Positions 8,527-17,355 of a stretch of 64,000 nucleotides of DNA are shown in pieces. The DNA is taken from NCBI GenBank assembly GCA_903873705.1, contig CAIQPK010000090.1:124001-188000 (forward strand). The letters are read 5' to 3'. The position numbers and the translations under genes are program-made. The DNA comes from an uncultured Acidobacteriota bacterium (GTDB taxonomy: Bacteria > Acidobacteriota > Terriglobia > Terriglobales > Acidobacteriaceae). The notes under the pieces are model-generated. The model did not search any database and had not been told where the DNA came from. It worked only from the letters and a program-made list of their open reading frames with translations. Numbering within the stretch: position 1 is the stretch's first letter; each line of letters begins with the position of its first letter.

Positions 8527-8831
8527 AGATCGAGGTCCTTGTTGACCGTGCCGCTCTCTGACAGGAGCCACTCTCCATAATCGTCCGCAACGGCGAGGCT
8601 GGCCAGGGCTGCCTCCAGGAGCTTGGAATCGGATTGAATGCCGGTTTTTTTCTTGGCCCGTTCAACCAGAAGAGACGGCATGCGTCCGCGGACGACCAAA
8701 GTTCGGCCTCCGCTGAGAAGGCCCTGTTGCTCAGCAATGGACAAGGCATCGCCGACGCGATGGACGCCCGTGATCGCCGGCGCTTTGGTACGCCGGGCAG
8801 AACGCGGAGGTGGGGGGGCAGCCTGCGCCAT
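8517..8831 (-). CDS. antitoxin of the PIN toxin
   Basis: A 104-residue protein with a basic, Pro-rich N-terminus and the segment MPSLLVERAKKKTGIQSDSKLLEAALASLAV, which resembles a ribbon-helix-helix or similar antitoxin core, followed by an acidic tail DDYGEWLL...DLDLEF that probably covers the toxin active site. The ATG at 8831 is preceded by a GAGG-type ribosome binding site (gaggtctctccc). The toxin start overlaps its end. Such antitoxins usually bind their own promoter; an inverted repeat over a candidate -10 lies at 8858-8880. Confidence 0.7.
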   Translation of the reverse strand: MAQAAPPPPRSARRTKAPAITGVHRVGDALSIAEQQGLLSGGRTLVVRGRMPSLLVERAKKKTGIQSDSKLLEAALASLAVADDYGEWLLSESGTVNKDLDLEF

Positions 8832-8857
8832 GGGAGAGACCTCTACCGGCCAATGTA

Positions 8858-8880
8858 GCACAAAATTTATAAAACTGTGC
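8858..8880. promoter_or_regulatory. candidate operator/promoter of the toxin-antitoxin operon
   Basis: Inverted repeat gcaca (8858-8862) and tgtgc (8876-8880) with an AT-rich centre. On the reverse strand the centre reads as a -10-like TATAAA upstream of the antitoxin start. Position and symmetry fit autoregulation by the antitoxin. No clear -35 was identified. Confidence 0.4.
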
Positions 8881-9174
8881 CACGCTCCTGATGCGGCGAG
8901 GAGCAAGCGTTTAAAAGCAAAGACCGACCCGCTTGGCCGTGTGTACGAGGCGCAGGTGAACCCGCGTAAAAGCGGTGGGACTCAGCCGTGGCTCTTTAGG
9001 CTTTCCGAACTGGCGGACATAGCACACCGAGCCATATATACGAACCGAATCCCTGTTCATTAAGTATTGGTTCAACCTGCGGTATTCGACACACCTGCTT
9101 TGCAGGCCAGTCTCTGGGTTGGATGCTAATTGCGAATGGCGAATTGCGCAAATGGCCGCTGTTAAAATTGGAGC
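8881..9174. other. non-coding stretch between antitoxin and GNAT genes
   Basis: Together with the operator region this makes about 340 bases without a recognised gene. Short open frames are present but none has a ribosome binding site or familiar motif. The end of the stretch must carry the promoter of the acetyltransferase gene. Confidence 0.5.
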
Positions 9175-9690
9175 ATGATCATCCGCCGCGCCACGCTGTT
9201 CGACATTCCTGCCGTCATGACGCTGGTGCGCGTGGTGGTGCCGCTGATGCGCGCCGAAGGCAACCTGCAGTGGGACGATGCTTACCCGAATCCCGACGTA
9301 TTTACGCGCGACGTGACGTTGAAGCAGTTGTGGGTGGCGGACTTCGACGGCATCATCGGCGGCATCGCGGCCATCACCGAAGACCAGTCGGAGGAGTATG
9401 CCGACGTGGGCTGGGACCTGAACGAGCGCTCGCTGGTGATTCATCGGCTCGCGGTCGATCCCGAGTTCCGCGGCTACGGCATTGCCACGGCGCTGCTGGA
9501 AGAGGCGGAAGCGCTGGCGGAGGAAGCAGGCATCAGCGTTCTGAGAGTGGACACGAATACGAAGAACGCGGCGACGCAAAAGCTGTTTCCGAAGCTGGGG
9601 TATAGCTTTTCGGGCGAGATCGATCTTGGGCATCGACCGGGGCTGCGATTTTTTTGCTATGAAAAGCGGCTGCCGGCGATGCCTGCCTAA
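9175..9690 (+). CDS. GNAT-family N-acetyltransferase
   Basis: A 171-residue acetyl-CoA-dependent acetyltransferase. The GNAT core is visible: N-terminal IIRRATLFDIPAVMTLV, central strands LWVADFDGIIGGIA, acetyl-CoA loop LAVDPEFRGYGIATALLEEA (the R/Q-x-x-G-x-G/A loop) and C-terminal VDTNTKNAATQKLFPKLGYSFSG. The acceptor substrate cannot be predicted. It is transcribed convergently with zapA, the two stop codons overlapping by 4 bp. Confidence 0.85.
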   Translation: MIIRRATLFDIPAVMTLVRVVVPLMRAEGNLQWDDAYPNPDVFTRDVTLKQLWVADFDGIIGGIAAITEDQSEEYADVGWDLNERSLVIHRLAVDPEFRGYGIATALLEEAEALAEEAGISVLRVDTNTKNAATQKLFPKLGYSFSGEIDLGHRPGLRFFCYEKRLPAMPA

Positions 9691-10073
9691 CCTGCGCGGC
9701 GCTCTTCGAGGATTTCGTCCAACATGCCGGCTAGTGAGCCGGCGCGGGAGCGGACCGAGGTGTGGTCTTCCGATGTGCTGCTGGCGAGCAGGTCGTAGCG
9801 GGAGCGGAGGGTGACGAGCTCGTCGGCGATGTTGAGGGCGGCGAGGACGGCTACGCGGAGGGAGTCTACCGTGGCACCGTGGGAGGAGACGGCACGCATC
9901 TTGTCGTCGACCATGTTGGCTAGGCGCTGGATGTAGGCGGGGTTGGTACCGCTGAGCTGGTAAACCTGGTCATAAATTTCTACCACTACGGCGCCGGTTT
10001 CCTGCGCGGCCAGTTGTGCACGCGACAGCTCGGCGGCTGACATTTGTTTCGCTTCTGCCAAAACTTCTCCCAT
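9687..10073 (-). CDS. zapA: cell division protein ZapA
   Basis: A 128-residue ZapA-family protein that stabilises FtsZ protofilament bundles at the division site. The conserved N-terminal beta element is VVVEIYDQVYQLSGTNPAYI, followed by VDDKMRAVS, VDSLRVAVLAALNIADELVTLR and a C-terminal coiled coil, matching ZapA order. It follows a small coiled-coil gene and pheST on the same strand, a frequent arrangement in bacteria. An alternative ATG at 10043 gives 118 residues and keeps the whole domain; neither start has a strong ribosome binding site. Confidence 0.85.
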   Translation of the reverse strand: MGEVLAEAKQMSAAELSRAQLAAQETGAVVVEIYDQVYQLSGTNPAYIQRLANMVDDKMRAVSSHGATVDSLRVAVLAALNIADELVTLRSRYDLLASSTSEDHTSVRSRAGSLAGMLDEILEERRAG

Positions 10074-10095
10074 GGTCTGTTCGATGCGGAAAAGC

Positions 10096-10158
10096 GAATA
10101 GTGAATAGTGCTTGTCAGGAGGCTACCCAGGCACCCGGACGAGACCTATTCACTATTC
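10096..10158 (-). other. long hairpin between the coiled-coil gene and zapA
   Basis: Perfect 13-bp inverted repeat gaatagtgaatag (10096-10108) and ctattcactattc (10146-10158). Pairing extends inward with few mismatches to about 18 of 21 positions plus one G-U, closing a loop of about 21 nt. It lies within the reverse-strand operon, so it would form in the mRNA. There is no T-run after it, so it is not a typical terminator; it may be an mRNA stability element or a mobile miniature repeat. Confidence 0.55.
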
Positions 10159-10187
10159 CCTTCACCACACGTGCGGCCTTGCAACTA

Positions 10188-10469
10188 CTACAGCAACTCG
10201 TCCATCTGGGCGAGCATCTTTTCGACCCTCTGGCGCACGGCTTCCCGCTCGCGGGTGAGGGTGTCGACTTCGGTCTGCGCGGCTCCGGCGGAGGCCAGCT
10301 TGGCGTGCAGCTCGTTGATTTCGTTTTTGGCGTTGGCGAGCTCAGCCTCAACCGCAGCGCGGGCTTCGCGCTCCTGGCGGATCATGGTAACGGCGCGGAG
10401 GACCTTCTGCTCGAGAGCGAGGAACTCGTCTGCCGTGATGGTTCCCGATGGTGTGGCTACTGCGTCCAT
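10188..10469 (-). CDS. small coiled-coil protein (ZapB-like)
   Basis: A 93-residue, almost entirely heptad-patterned protein: LALEQKVLRAVTMIRQEREA, then VEAELANAKNEINELHAKLA and VDTLTREREAVRQRVEKMLA. Composition and placement next to zapA and pheT suggest a division-associated coiled coil akin to ZapB, which bridges ZapA to the chromosome terminus. The name rests on length, coiled coil and context, not on residue-level similarity. The ATG at 10469 has an upstream AAGG-type site. Confidence 0.65.
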   Translation of the reverse strand: MDAVATPSGTITADEFLALEQKVLRAVTMIRQEREARAAVEAELANAKNEINELHAKLASAGAAQTEVDTLTREREAVRQRVEKMLAQMDELL

Positions 10470-10570
10470 TGCCTTATTGCCCCTTCAACAAGTCGAAGTA
10501 TAGCGACTGGGTGAGTGGATAAAAGGGTGCGATCGTTGGGAGTACCTTGCGAGGTTCGCGCGGAGGAGAA

Positions 10571-12655
10571 CTAGGCGCGCTGGGTTCCGCCGAGCGTGGT
10601 GAGCGCGGTAACGATGCGCTCATGCCAAGTGGCGATTTCTTCCTCGGTGAGGGTGCGGTCGATGGACTGGAAGACGACGCGAGTGAGCAGCGAGTAGCTG
10701 CCAGCGGCGACGGCTTTGCCCTTGGGGTCGCGGAAGATTTCTACGGGGGCGATGCGTTGGAGCTCAGGGATGTTGAGGCCGTTGAGAGCAGAGGCGATCT
10801 GTTGCCAGTGGACGGTGTCGGCGAAGACGAAGGAGAAGTCGCGCTGCACGGCCTGGAAGCGCGAGAGATCGCGCGAGACGGGCTGGCGGAGCTTTGCGGT
10901 GAGCAGGATTGCCGCTTTGACCTCGGCGAGGACGCAGGTCTGGCGCAGCTTGCGGCGCTGGGCTTCGGCGGAGGCGAGTTCGCCGAACCAGGCGATGGGT
11001 GCGCCGTCGAGCAGAGCACGTGCGCCGCGACCGGGCTCGATCCATGTGGGGAGGTCCGCTGCGTCGAAGGTGACGGTGCCGGAGAATTTTGCGAGCAGGG
11101 TTTCGATGGCGCCCTTCATTTCGTAGAAGAGCACGTCGTTTGCGCTGTGCAGCGATGTGGCGGCGGATGCGCCGGTGATGCCAATGGCGAGGCCGGTGGC
11201 TTCTTGTACTTGCGTGGTGGAGCCGGTGAAGACGGTGCCGAGTTCGAAGAGGCGGACGTCGGCGACGTCGCGATGCAGGTTGTGGGCGAGCATGGTGGCC
11301 ATGCCGGGAGTGAGCGCGGGGCGCAACATGCCGGCTTCTTCGCTGAGCGGATTGCCCATGGCGACAACGCCTGATTGCGCATCGCCGAAGGCGGTGGCTT
11401 CGTGCTCGGCTACGAAGGTGCTGGAAATGGCTTCAGAGAAGCCGATGCCGCGGAGAGTTTCGCGGATGATGCTTTCCTGCGAGCTATGCGGGAGTTCGAT
11501 GACGGTGCCGGTGAAGGTGGGCAGGGTGTCTGCGAATTTGTTGTAGCCGTAGACGCGGGCGACCTCTTCGACTAGGTCGATTTCGCGCTCGAGGTCGAGA
11601 CGCCAGCTGGGGAGGGTGACGTTCCAGGTGTTGGCGGCGGCGTCGCGGGAAAGGACGCAGCCGAGGGCGCTGAGGAAGCGCTCGATGATTTCGGCGGAGA
11701 TGCCTTCGCCATCGAGCGTGGTGCCGAGGTGGCGCTGGACTTCGGTGACGCTGAGCTTGATGGGGAGGCGCGCGGCGGTCTTCGCGGCGAGTGCCGGGAT
11801 GATGACGTCGACGAGCGGGCCGGTGACGTCGCCGCCGCACTGCTCGATGATGAGGCGGGTGACGAGGTTGTTGGCGGCGGGGGCGATGGCGAAGTCGGCG
11901 CCGCGCTCGAAGCGATGCGAGGCGTCGGTGTGCAGCAGGTGGCGGCGGGAGCTGGCGCGGATGGTGGCGGGGTCAAACCAGGCGGCTTCGACGAGGATGT
12001 TGCGGGTTTCGTCGGTGACGCGGGAGTCCCAGCCGCCCATGACGCCGGCCAGGCCGAGGGCTTTCTTTTCGTCGGCGATGACGAGGTCGTCGGCGACGAG
12101 GGTGCGCTCGGTGCCGTCGAGGAGTTGAAGCTTTTCACCGGCGCGGGCGCGGCGGACGACGATGCCGCCTTCGATTTTGTCGAGGTCGAAGGCGTGGGTC
12201 GGTTGGCCCATGGCGAGCCAGCCGAAGTTGGTGGCGTCGACGGGAGCGGAGATGGGCTTCTGGCTGAGGGCGGTGAAGTACTCGGCGATTAGGCCGGTGG
12301 AGGGACGGACGGTGACGCCGCGGATGATGCGGGCGGTGAAGCGGCCGCACAGGTCGTCGGCCTCGATTCGGACGGGGAAGCCGGCGCCGGGCTGGGTTTC
12401 GGCGATGGGATCTGCGGCTGCCAGCGGCTTGAGAGGCACGCCGTAGATGGCTGCTGCTTCGCGCGCAACGCCGTAGTGGTTCATGGCGTCGACGCGATTG
12501 GTGGTGATGTCCATTTCGTAGAGCTTGCCGCCGCAGGAGGCTTCGAACTCACCTTCGACGGCGATGCCGCGGAGGGTGAGGTCTTCGGCGAGCTGGCGGT
12601 CGTCGACGGGGAGTTCAGGCAGATAGGAGCGGAGCCACTTGGTCAGAATGTTCAT
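10571..12655 (-). CDS. pheT: phenylalanyl-tRNA synthetase beta subunit, lacking the tRNA-binding OB domain
   Basis: A 694-residue beta chain that charges tRNA-Phe with phenylalanine together with PheS. The N-terminus MNILTKWLRSYLPELPVDD is the normal PheT start, but after GIAVEGEFEASCG it goes straight to YEMDITTNRVDAMNHYGVAR, which in E. coli PheT lies about 100 residues further on. The EMAP/OB-type tRNA-binding domain is therefore missing. The B3/B4 editing region (GQPTHAFDLDKIEGGIVVR, LLHTDASHRFERG), B5 domain (PSWRLDLEREIDLVEEVARVYGYN in two adjoining parts) and the C-terminal anticodon-binding domain are present. The ATG overlaps the pheS stop (ATGA). Confidence 0.93.
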   Translation of the reverse strand: MNILTKWLRSYLPELPVDDRQLAEDLTLRGIAVEGEFEASCGGKLYEMDITTNRVDAMNHYGVAREAAAIYGVPLKPLAAADPIAETQPGAGFPVRIEADDLCGRFTARIIRGVTVRPSTGLIAEYFTALSQKPISAPVDATNFGWLAMGQPTHAFDLDKIEGGIVVRRARAGEKLQLLDGTERTLVADDLVIADEKKALGLAGVMGGWDSRVTDETRNILVEAAWFDPATIRASSRRHLLHTDASHRFERGADFAIAPAANNLVTRLIIEQCGGDVTGPLVDVIIPALAAKTAARLPIKLSVTEVQRHLGTTLDGEGISAEIIERFLSALGCVLSRDAAANTWNVTLPSWRLDLEREIDLVEEVARVYGYNKFADTLPTFTGTVIELPHSSQESIIRETLRGIGFSEAISSTFVAEHEATAFGDAQSGVVAMGNPLSEEAGMLRPALTPGMATMLAHNLHRDVADVRLFELGTVFTGSTTQVQEATGLAIGITGASAATSLHSANDVLFYEMKGAIETLLAKFSGTVTFDAADLPTWIEPGRGARALLDGAPIAWFGELASAEAQRRKLRQTCVLAEVKAAILLTAKLRQPVSRDLSRFQAVQRDFSFVFADTVHWQQIASALNGLNIPELQRIAPVEIFRDPKGKAVAAGSYSLLTRVVFQSIDRTLTEEEIATWHERIVTALTTLGGTQRA

Positions 12656-13761
12656 GCGAACTGCTCCAGGAAGCGCATGTCGCCGCTGTAGAGCAGGCCT
12701 ATGTCGCTGATGCCGTACTTCATCATGGTGATGCGGTCGACGCCCATACCGAAGGCGAAGCCGCTGATTTTTTTGGTGTCGTAGACGGGGTCGCGGCCCA
12801 GCTCGATGCGGCGCTGGTTGACGGCTTCGAAGACGGCGGGGTCGACCATGCCGCAGCCCAGCAGCTCGATCCAGCCGGAGTGCTTGCACTTGCGGCAGCC
12901 TTTGCCACCGCAGAAGATGCAGCTGATCTGGACGTCGGCGGAGGGCTCGGTGAAGGGGAAGAAGCTGGGAAAGAAGCGGGTTTTGACGGCCGAGCCGAAG
13001 AAGGCTTTCATGGCGTGGTCGAGGGTGCCTTTGAGGTCGGAGAAGGTGATGTCGGTGCCGACGCAGAGGCCTTCGACCTGGTGGAACACGGGGGAGTGGG
13101 TGGCGTCGGCGGCGTCGTTGCGGTGGACCTTGCCGGGAATGACGATGCGGAGCGGCGGCGCCTGCTCGAGCATGGTGCGAATCTGCACGGGTGACGTGTG
13201 CGTGCGCATCAGCAGGCGGTCGCGGAGGGGCTTGGCGTCCTGGCCGGCGACGACGAGGGTGTCCTGGGTGTCGCGGGCGGGGTGGTTGGGGGGGAAGTTG
13301 AGGCTTTCGAAGTTGTAGAAGTCGGTTTCGACCTCCGGGCCGAGGCCGACGGAGTAGCCCATGCGCTGGAAGACGCTGACGATTTCGGCCATCGTGCTGA
13401 TGAGCGGGTGCTCGACGCCGATGCGGTGGGCGGTGCCGGGGAGGGTGACGTCGAGGGTGCTCGCGGTGCGCGCATCGGCGTCTCCGGTGGCGGCGCGCTG
13501 CTCTTCGACCAGGGCCTTGAGGGCGTTGAAGCGGATGCCGAGGGACTTCTTGGCCTCAACGGGCGCTGATTTGAGCCAGGCGGCGCTGATCTGGCCGAGA
13601 CGGCCCTGCTTGCGGCCGAGCCAGTTGAGGCGGAAGGCCTCGATGGCTTCGTCGCTGCGGAGCGATTTGGCCTGCTCGCGGACTTCGGCGGTGAGAGCGG
13701 CGAAGGCGCGGTCGAGGTCCTGCTCGTCAAAGGTGGAAAGTTCGGGGATAGCTGTGCTCAT
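12652..13761 (-). CDS. pheS: phenylalanyl-tRNA synthetase alpha subunit
   Basis: A 369-residue class II synthetase alpha chain carrying the active site. An N-terminal coiled-coil arm (about residues 1-95) precedes the catalytic core with motif 2 region MRTHTSPVQIRTML and VHRNDAADATHSPVFHQVEG, and motif 3 GFAFGMGVDRITMMKYGI. A C-x2-C...C-x2-C knuckle (CIFCGGKGCRKCKHSGW) sits in the FPFTEPSADVQ region, as in several non-proteobacterial PheS proteins, and could bind zinc. It overlaps pheT by 4 bp and lies 42 bp downstream of the HAD-UbiA gene. Confidence 0.95.
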   Translation of the reverse strand: MSTAIPELSTFDEQDLDRAFAALTAEVREQAKSLRSDEAIEAFRLNWLGRKQGRLGQISAAWLKSAPVEAKKSLGIRFNALKALVEEQRAATGDADARTASTLDVTLPGTAHRIGVEHPLISTMAEIVSVFQRMGYSVGLGPEVETDFYNFESLNFPPNHPARDTQDTLVVAGQDAKPLRDRLLMRTHTSPVQIRTMLEQAPPLRIVIPGKVHRNDAADATHSPVFHQVEGLCVGTDITFSDLKGTLDHAMKAFFGSAVKTRFFPSFFPFTEPSADVQISCIFCGGKGCRKCKHSGWIELLGCGMVDPAVFEAVNQRRIELGRDPVYDTKKISGFAFGMGVDRITMMKYGISDIGLLYSGDMRFLEQFA

Positions 13762-13803
13762 GAGGGTTGAACATTCAGGATAAATGACGGCGATGCTTCA
13801 GCC

Positions 13804-15309
13804 CTAGAGCGCGGTCCAAATCACCACGGCCATCAGCAGGCCAAGCAGGAGGCTGCGCTTGTCGGTGATGGCGAAGACGACGGGGTCGTCGTGCATTTCG
13901 CCGCGGCTGGTGAGCATCCAGACCTGGCTTAGCCAGAGGAGAAGGACCGGGACGACGAGCCAGAGGCGGATGGGGTGGTGGTAGAGGGTGTTGGTTTTGG
14001 GGTCGTTGATGTACAGCGTCATGACGACGACGGCGGCGTAGGCGGCGCCGGTGCCGAGGGCGCGAAGCTGCTCGAGGTCGCCGACGAAGTAACCGCGGCC
14101 GTTAGAGACGGTGGCGCCGCGCTCGCGCAGGCCTTCGAGCTCGCTGAAGCGCTTGACGAAGGCGAGTGAGAGGAAGAAGAAGACGCTGAAACCCGCCAGC
14201 CACGCGGTGACGGGAACGCCGGTGGCGGCGCTGCCGGCGAGGATGCGCAGGGTGTACAGGCCGCTGAGGACGAAGACGTCGAGCAGGAGCTGGCGCTTGA
14301 GGTAGAGCGAGTAGCTGAGGGTGGTGACGGTGTAGAGGCCTAGCCACATCAGGAATTTGTAGGGCGCGGCCAGCCCCGGAGCGCCCAGCAGCAGCAGCAG
14401 GTGGGGCAGCGCGAAGGCGAGGGCGAAGGCTGCAGCGAGCATGAGGACGACGACGATGACGCCGGTGATGGCCGAGAGGTCTCCTGCGGCGAAGGGGCGG
14501 CGGCGCTTGCGGAGGTGGCGGCGGTCGGTTTCGATGTCGAGCAGGTCGTTGATGATGTAGGTGGCCGAGGCGCACATGCCGAAGCTGAGGAAGGCGATGA
14601 GCGCGGCGGCGACGGTGCCGAGGCGCCAGGCGTGGGCGAGGAGCAGGGGCACGAAGATCAGCGTATTTTTAGCCCACTGGTGCAGGCGGATGGCGCGGAG
14701 CCAGCTTTTGATGTTCGGCGTGCGGTCCTCGAAGGTTTCTACCGGTACGGTTCCGGCCTTGCGCAGCATGGAGGTGAGGCCCAGGAATGGGTTGGCGACC
14801 ATGGGGTTGCGGCAGGCGGCGAGCAGAACGGCGTCCGGCGGCGCGTTCCCGATGTAGCAGAAGTCGTCGCCAAAGCGCTGCTGGAAGGCGGCGAGCTTGT
14901 TTTTGCCGGCGAGGTTGGTGGCGCCGTCGGAGGCCAACACGCCGTCGAAGATGCCAAGGTGGTGGGCGACGCGCTCGGCGAGGACGGTGTCGGCGGCGGT
15001 GGCGAGATAGAGCGAACGGCCTGCTCCCCGTTGAATCCGCAGCCAGTCCAAAAGAGGACGGTTGTAGGGCAGGTGCTCGACATCGAGGGCGACCGAGGAG
15101 GTGACGTGGCGCTTGAAGGCGGCCTTGCCCTGGGCGATCCAGCCGGGAATGCGGAGCAGGTCGCGGGGATGCTGGCGGGCGAGTACCAGCACGCTGTCAA
15201 TGAGGGTGTCGGACTTGACCAGCGTGCCGTCGAGATCGACGCAGATGACAGCAGCCGGCAGCGCCGACTGAGGCGTTGGGCTGCTCACCGGTTCCCTGCC
15301 TTCGATCAT
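13804..15309 (-). CDS. HAD-like hydrolase fused to UbiA-family prenyltransferase
   Basis: A 501-residue fusion. Residues about 20-200 form a HAD phosphatase-like domain with the nucleophile motif VDLDGTLVKSDTL and a later GNAPPDAVLLAA in the motif IV position. Residues about 210-501 form a UbiA-type integral membrane prenyltransferase with RLHQWAKNTLIFVPLLL, the prenyl-diphosphate Mg2+ motif NDLLDIETDR, and about eight membrane segments. Similar membrane domains transfer phosphoribosyl or aromatic groups to polyprenyl phosphate (decaprenylphosphoryl-ribose pathway). The HAD part could dephosphorylate the product, giving two steps in one chain; this is inference. Confidence 0.85.
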   Translation of the reverse strand: MIEGREPVSSPTPQSALPAAVICVDLDGTLVKSDTLIDSVLVLARQHPRDLLRIPGWIAQGKAAFKRHVTSSVALDVEHLPYNRPLLDWLRIQRGAGRSLYLATAADTVLAERVAHHLGIFDGVLASDGATNLAGKNKLAAFQQRFGDDFCYIGNAPPDAVLLAACRNPMVANPFLGLTSMLRKAGTVPVETFEDRTPNIKSWLRAIRLHQWAKNTLIFVPLLLAHAWRLGTVAAALIAFLSFGMCASATYIINDLLDIETDRRHLRKRRRPFAAGDLSAITGVIVVVLMLAAAFALAFALPHLLLLLGAPGLAAPYKFLMWLGLYTVTTLSYSLYLKRQLLLDVFVLSGLYTLRILAGSAATGVPVTAWLAGFSVFFFLSLAFVKRFSELEGLRERGATVSNGRGYFVGDLEQLRALGTGAAYAAVVVMTLYINDPKTNTLYHHPIRLWLVVPVLLLWLSQVWMLTSRGEMHDDPVVFAITDKRSLLLGLLMAVVIWTAL

Positions 15310-15555
15310 GCGCTCTCCCCTTTTTGTTGAATCTGTCCAGATGGTCAGATTCGGTCTGATACCGTAAAACGCTTTACTGACCCTAGAGTCACTATATCTT
15401 CATAGGGAAGGTCTTCCGGCGACGAGCGGGATTCACCCGGGGTCGAAAATCGCCGGAGCAGTGGGCACGCGCTGAGACTCAGCGGACGTGTTCTGCGTAT
15501 CTCAACTGAAGACATTTTTTTACAAGTTCCGCATCCTAGGAGTAGATCGAGCACC

Positions 15556-17355
15556 ATGCCTCTGCCTCTTACACACGAATCCGAGCCTGCGTCTGAAGCC
15601 GGGCACGATTCCTACAAAGCTTTGCCGACACCTTCGGGGAGAACCTCTGTGACCGATTCATCCCATCTTCTGCCTGCTGAGACCGGTGATCCGGGTTCGA
15701 AAGGCAGCCCGTGGAAAAAGATCCTTTTCCTGGTGATCTTTCTTGCCCTGATCGGCGTGGTGGTGTGGCGCATTCACTCCAATAACGTGGCCACCACGGC
15801 CACCAACACGCGCACTGCCCGCGATAATGCCGGCCGTGCCACGCCGGTAATGGTAACGCCGGTGGTGCAGACCACGGTTCCGGTTTACTTGACCGCGCTG
15901 GGCACGGTGACGGCTTACAACACCGTGACGCTGCACAGCCGGGTCGACGGCCAGTTGCTGAAGGTGAACTTCCAGGAAGGTCAGGCGGTTAAGCAGGGCC
16001 AGCTGCTGATCCAGATCGATCCGCGGCCCTACCAGGCGACGGTGGACCAGGCCAGCGGCACGCTCGCCAAGGACGAAGCCACCCTCGCCAACACCCAGGC
16101 TGAAGCGCAGCGCTACACCGCGCTGTACCAGGCGGGCGTAGTCAGCAAGGAATCGCAGCAGACGCAGCTTACCAATGCCGGGCAGGCTTCGGGCGTGATC
16201 AAGGCCGACCAGGCCGCGATTGAAGCGGCGAAGGTGAACCTGGGTTACACGCGCATTTATTCGCCGATCGACGGCGTGGTGGGTCTGCGCGGCGTGGACC
16301 CGGGCAACATCGTCCACGCATCGGATGCGACGGGGCTGGTGGTCATTACCCAGGTTCATCCCATCGCGGTCATCTTCACGCTGCCGGAAGACCAGCTGCC
16401 GCAGGTGCAGCAGGCGATGCGCGGCGGCAGCAAGCTGGTGGCGGAAGCGTTCGACCGCGGCAGCGCCAACAAGCTGGGCACCGGAACGCTGCTGACCATC
16501 GACAACCAGATCGATACCACAACCGGCACGGCCAAGCTTAAGGCAGTCTTTCCGAATACGGACAACGCCCTTTTTCCGAACCAGTTTGTGAATATCCGGC
16601 TGGTCCTGGCGCAGCGGCAAAACGCGATCGTGATTCCGACGGCAGCGATCCAGAGCGGCACCCAGGGCACGTTCGTATTTGTGGCACGCGGCGGTGCGGG
16701 TCTCCCGGGCGGACGACGCGGCGGGGGCGGTGCTGGCGGCGGCGGTGGTGGTCGTCGTAACGGCGGTGCTGGTGCTGGAGCGAATGGCGGCGGCGGCAAT
16801 CCCTCCGGGTCGACGGCACCTGGCGGCAGTCCTGCGGGCGGAGGTGCTCCAGCCGGAACGCCGGGCGCACCGGCGGGTGCCAATGGCGGAGCACCGCGGC
16901 CTACGTCGCACGTGAACGCCGTCAATGTGCACGTTGATTTTGTGCAGGGCGCGAACTCCATTCTTTCGCCAGGACAGCTGAAGGCCGGCGACCTGGTGGT
17001 GGTGGATGGGCAGGAGCGGCTGACCGATGGCTCCAACGTGACGCCCCAGATTGCTCCGGCAGGCGGTAACGCGACGGTGACCGGCGGCGCGCCTTCCGAT
17101 ACGTCGACGGGCGCCCCCGCGGCGCCGAATGGACAGCCCAACGGACGCGGCGTGAGCCCGGCCAACGGCCAGCCGGTGGGCAGCAATGCGGCACCGGGAA
17201 CGGGAACGGACAAGGGCCAGCCTGGCGGCGGCAACGGCGGGCATCGCCGACAGGGCGGAGCCGACGGCCAGTCCGCGGGCGATGGCGGCGGAGAGCGTCC
17301 GCACCGGCAGCGTGGCGCCAACGGAGCGCCTAACGCCGGCGGCGGCAATCAATGA
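15556..17355 (+). CDS. RND efflux periplasmic adaptor (membrane fusion protein), with Gly-rich insertion
   Basis: A 599-residue MdtA/AcrA-like adaptor linking inner-membrane RND pumps to an outer-membrane channel. Membrane anchor at about 54-73, then the barrel-sandwich ([20 protein letters not shown]), a short alpha hairpin ([20 protein letters not shown] to [17 protein letters not shown]) and beta barrel ([20 protein letters not shown]). In the membrane-proximal domain the strand FVFVAR is followed by about 70 residues rich in Gly/Ala/Pro (about 378-450), after which the domain resumes ([14 protein letters not shown]). The last about 110 residues are also low complexity. Its stop overlaps the first pump gene (ATGA). 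Confidence 0.92.
   Translation: MPLPLTHESEPASEAGHDSYKALPTPSGRTSVTDSSHLLPAETGDPGSKGSPWKKILFLVIFLALIGVVVWRIHSNNVATTATNTRTARDNAGRATPVMVTPVVQTTVPVYLTALGTVTAYNTVTLHSRVDGQLLKVNFQEGQAVKQGQLLIQIDPRPYQATVDQASGTLAKDEATLANTQAEAQRYTALYQAGVVSKESQQTQLTNAGQASGVIKADQAAIEAAKVNLGYTRIYSPIDGVVGLRGVDPGNIVHASDATGLVVITQVHPIAVIFTLPEDQLPQVQQAMRGGSKLVAEAFDRGSANKLGTGTLLTIDNQIDTTTGTAKLKAVFPNTDNALFPNQFVNIRLVLAQRQNAIVIPTAAIQSGTQGTFVFVARGGAGLPGGRRGGGGAGGGGGGRRNGGAGAGANGGGGNPSGSTAPGGSPAGGGAPAGTPGAPAGANGGAPRPTSHVNAVNVHVDFVQGANSILSPGQLKAGDLVVVDGQERLTDGSNVTPQIAPAGGNATVTGGAPSDTSTGAPAAPNGQPNGRGVSPANGQPVGSNAAPGTGTDKGQPGGGNGGHRRQGGADGQSAGDGGGERPHRQRGANGAPNAGGGNQ

Noticed and set aside
8881-9174. Possible tRNA or small RNA in the gap before the GNAT gene
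   Set aside because: A ggttcaa-like string is present, but no cloverleaf arms could be built.
10096-10158. Possible 6S RNA beside zapA
   Set aside because: Only about 60-110 nt are available and no central bubble is visible; 6S RNA is about 180 nt.
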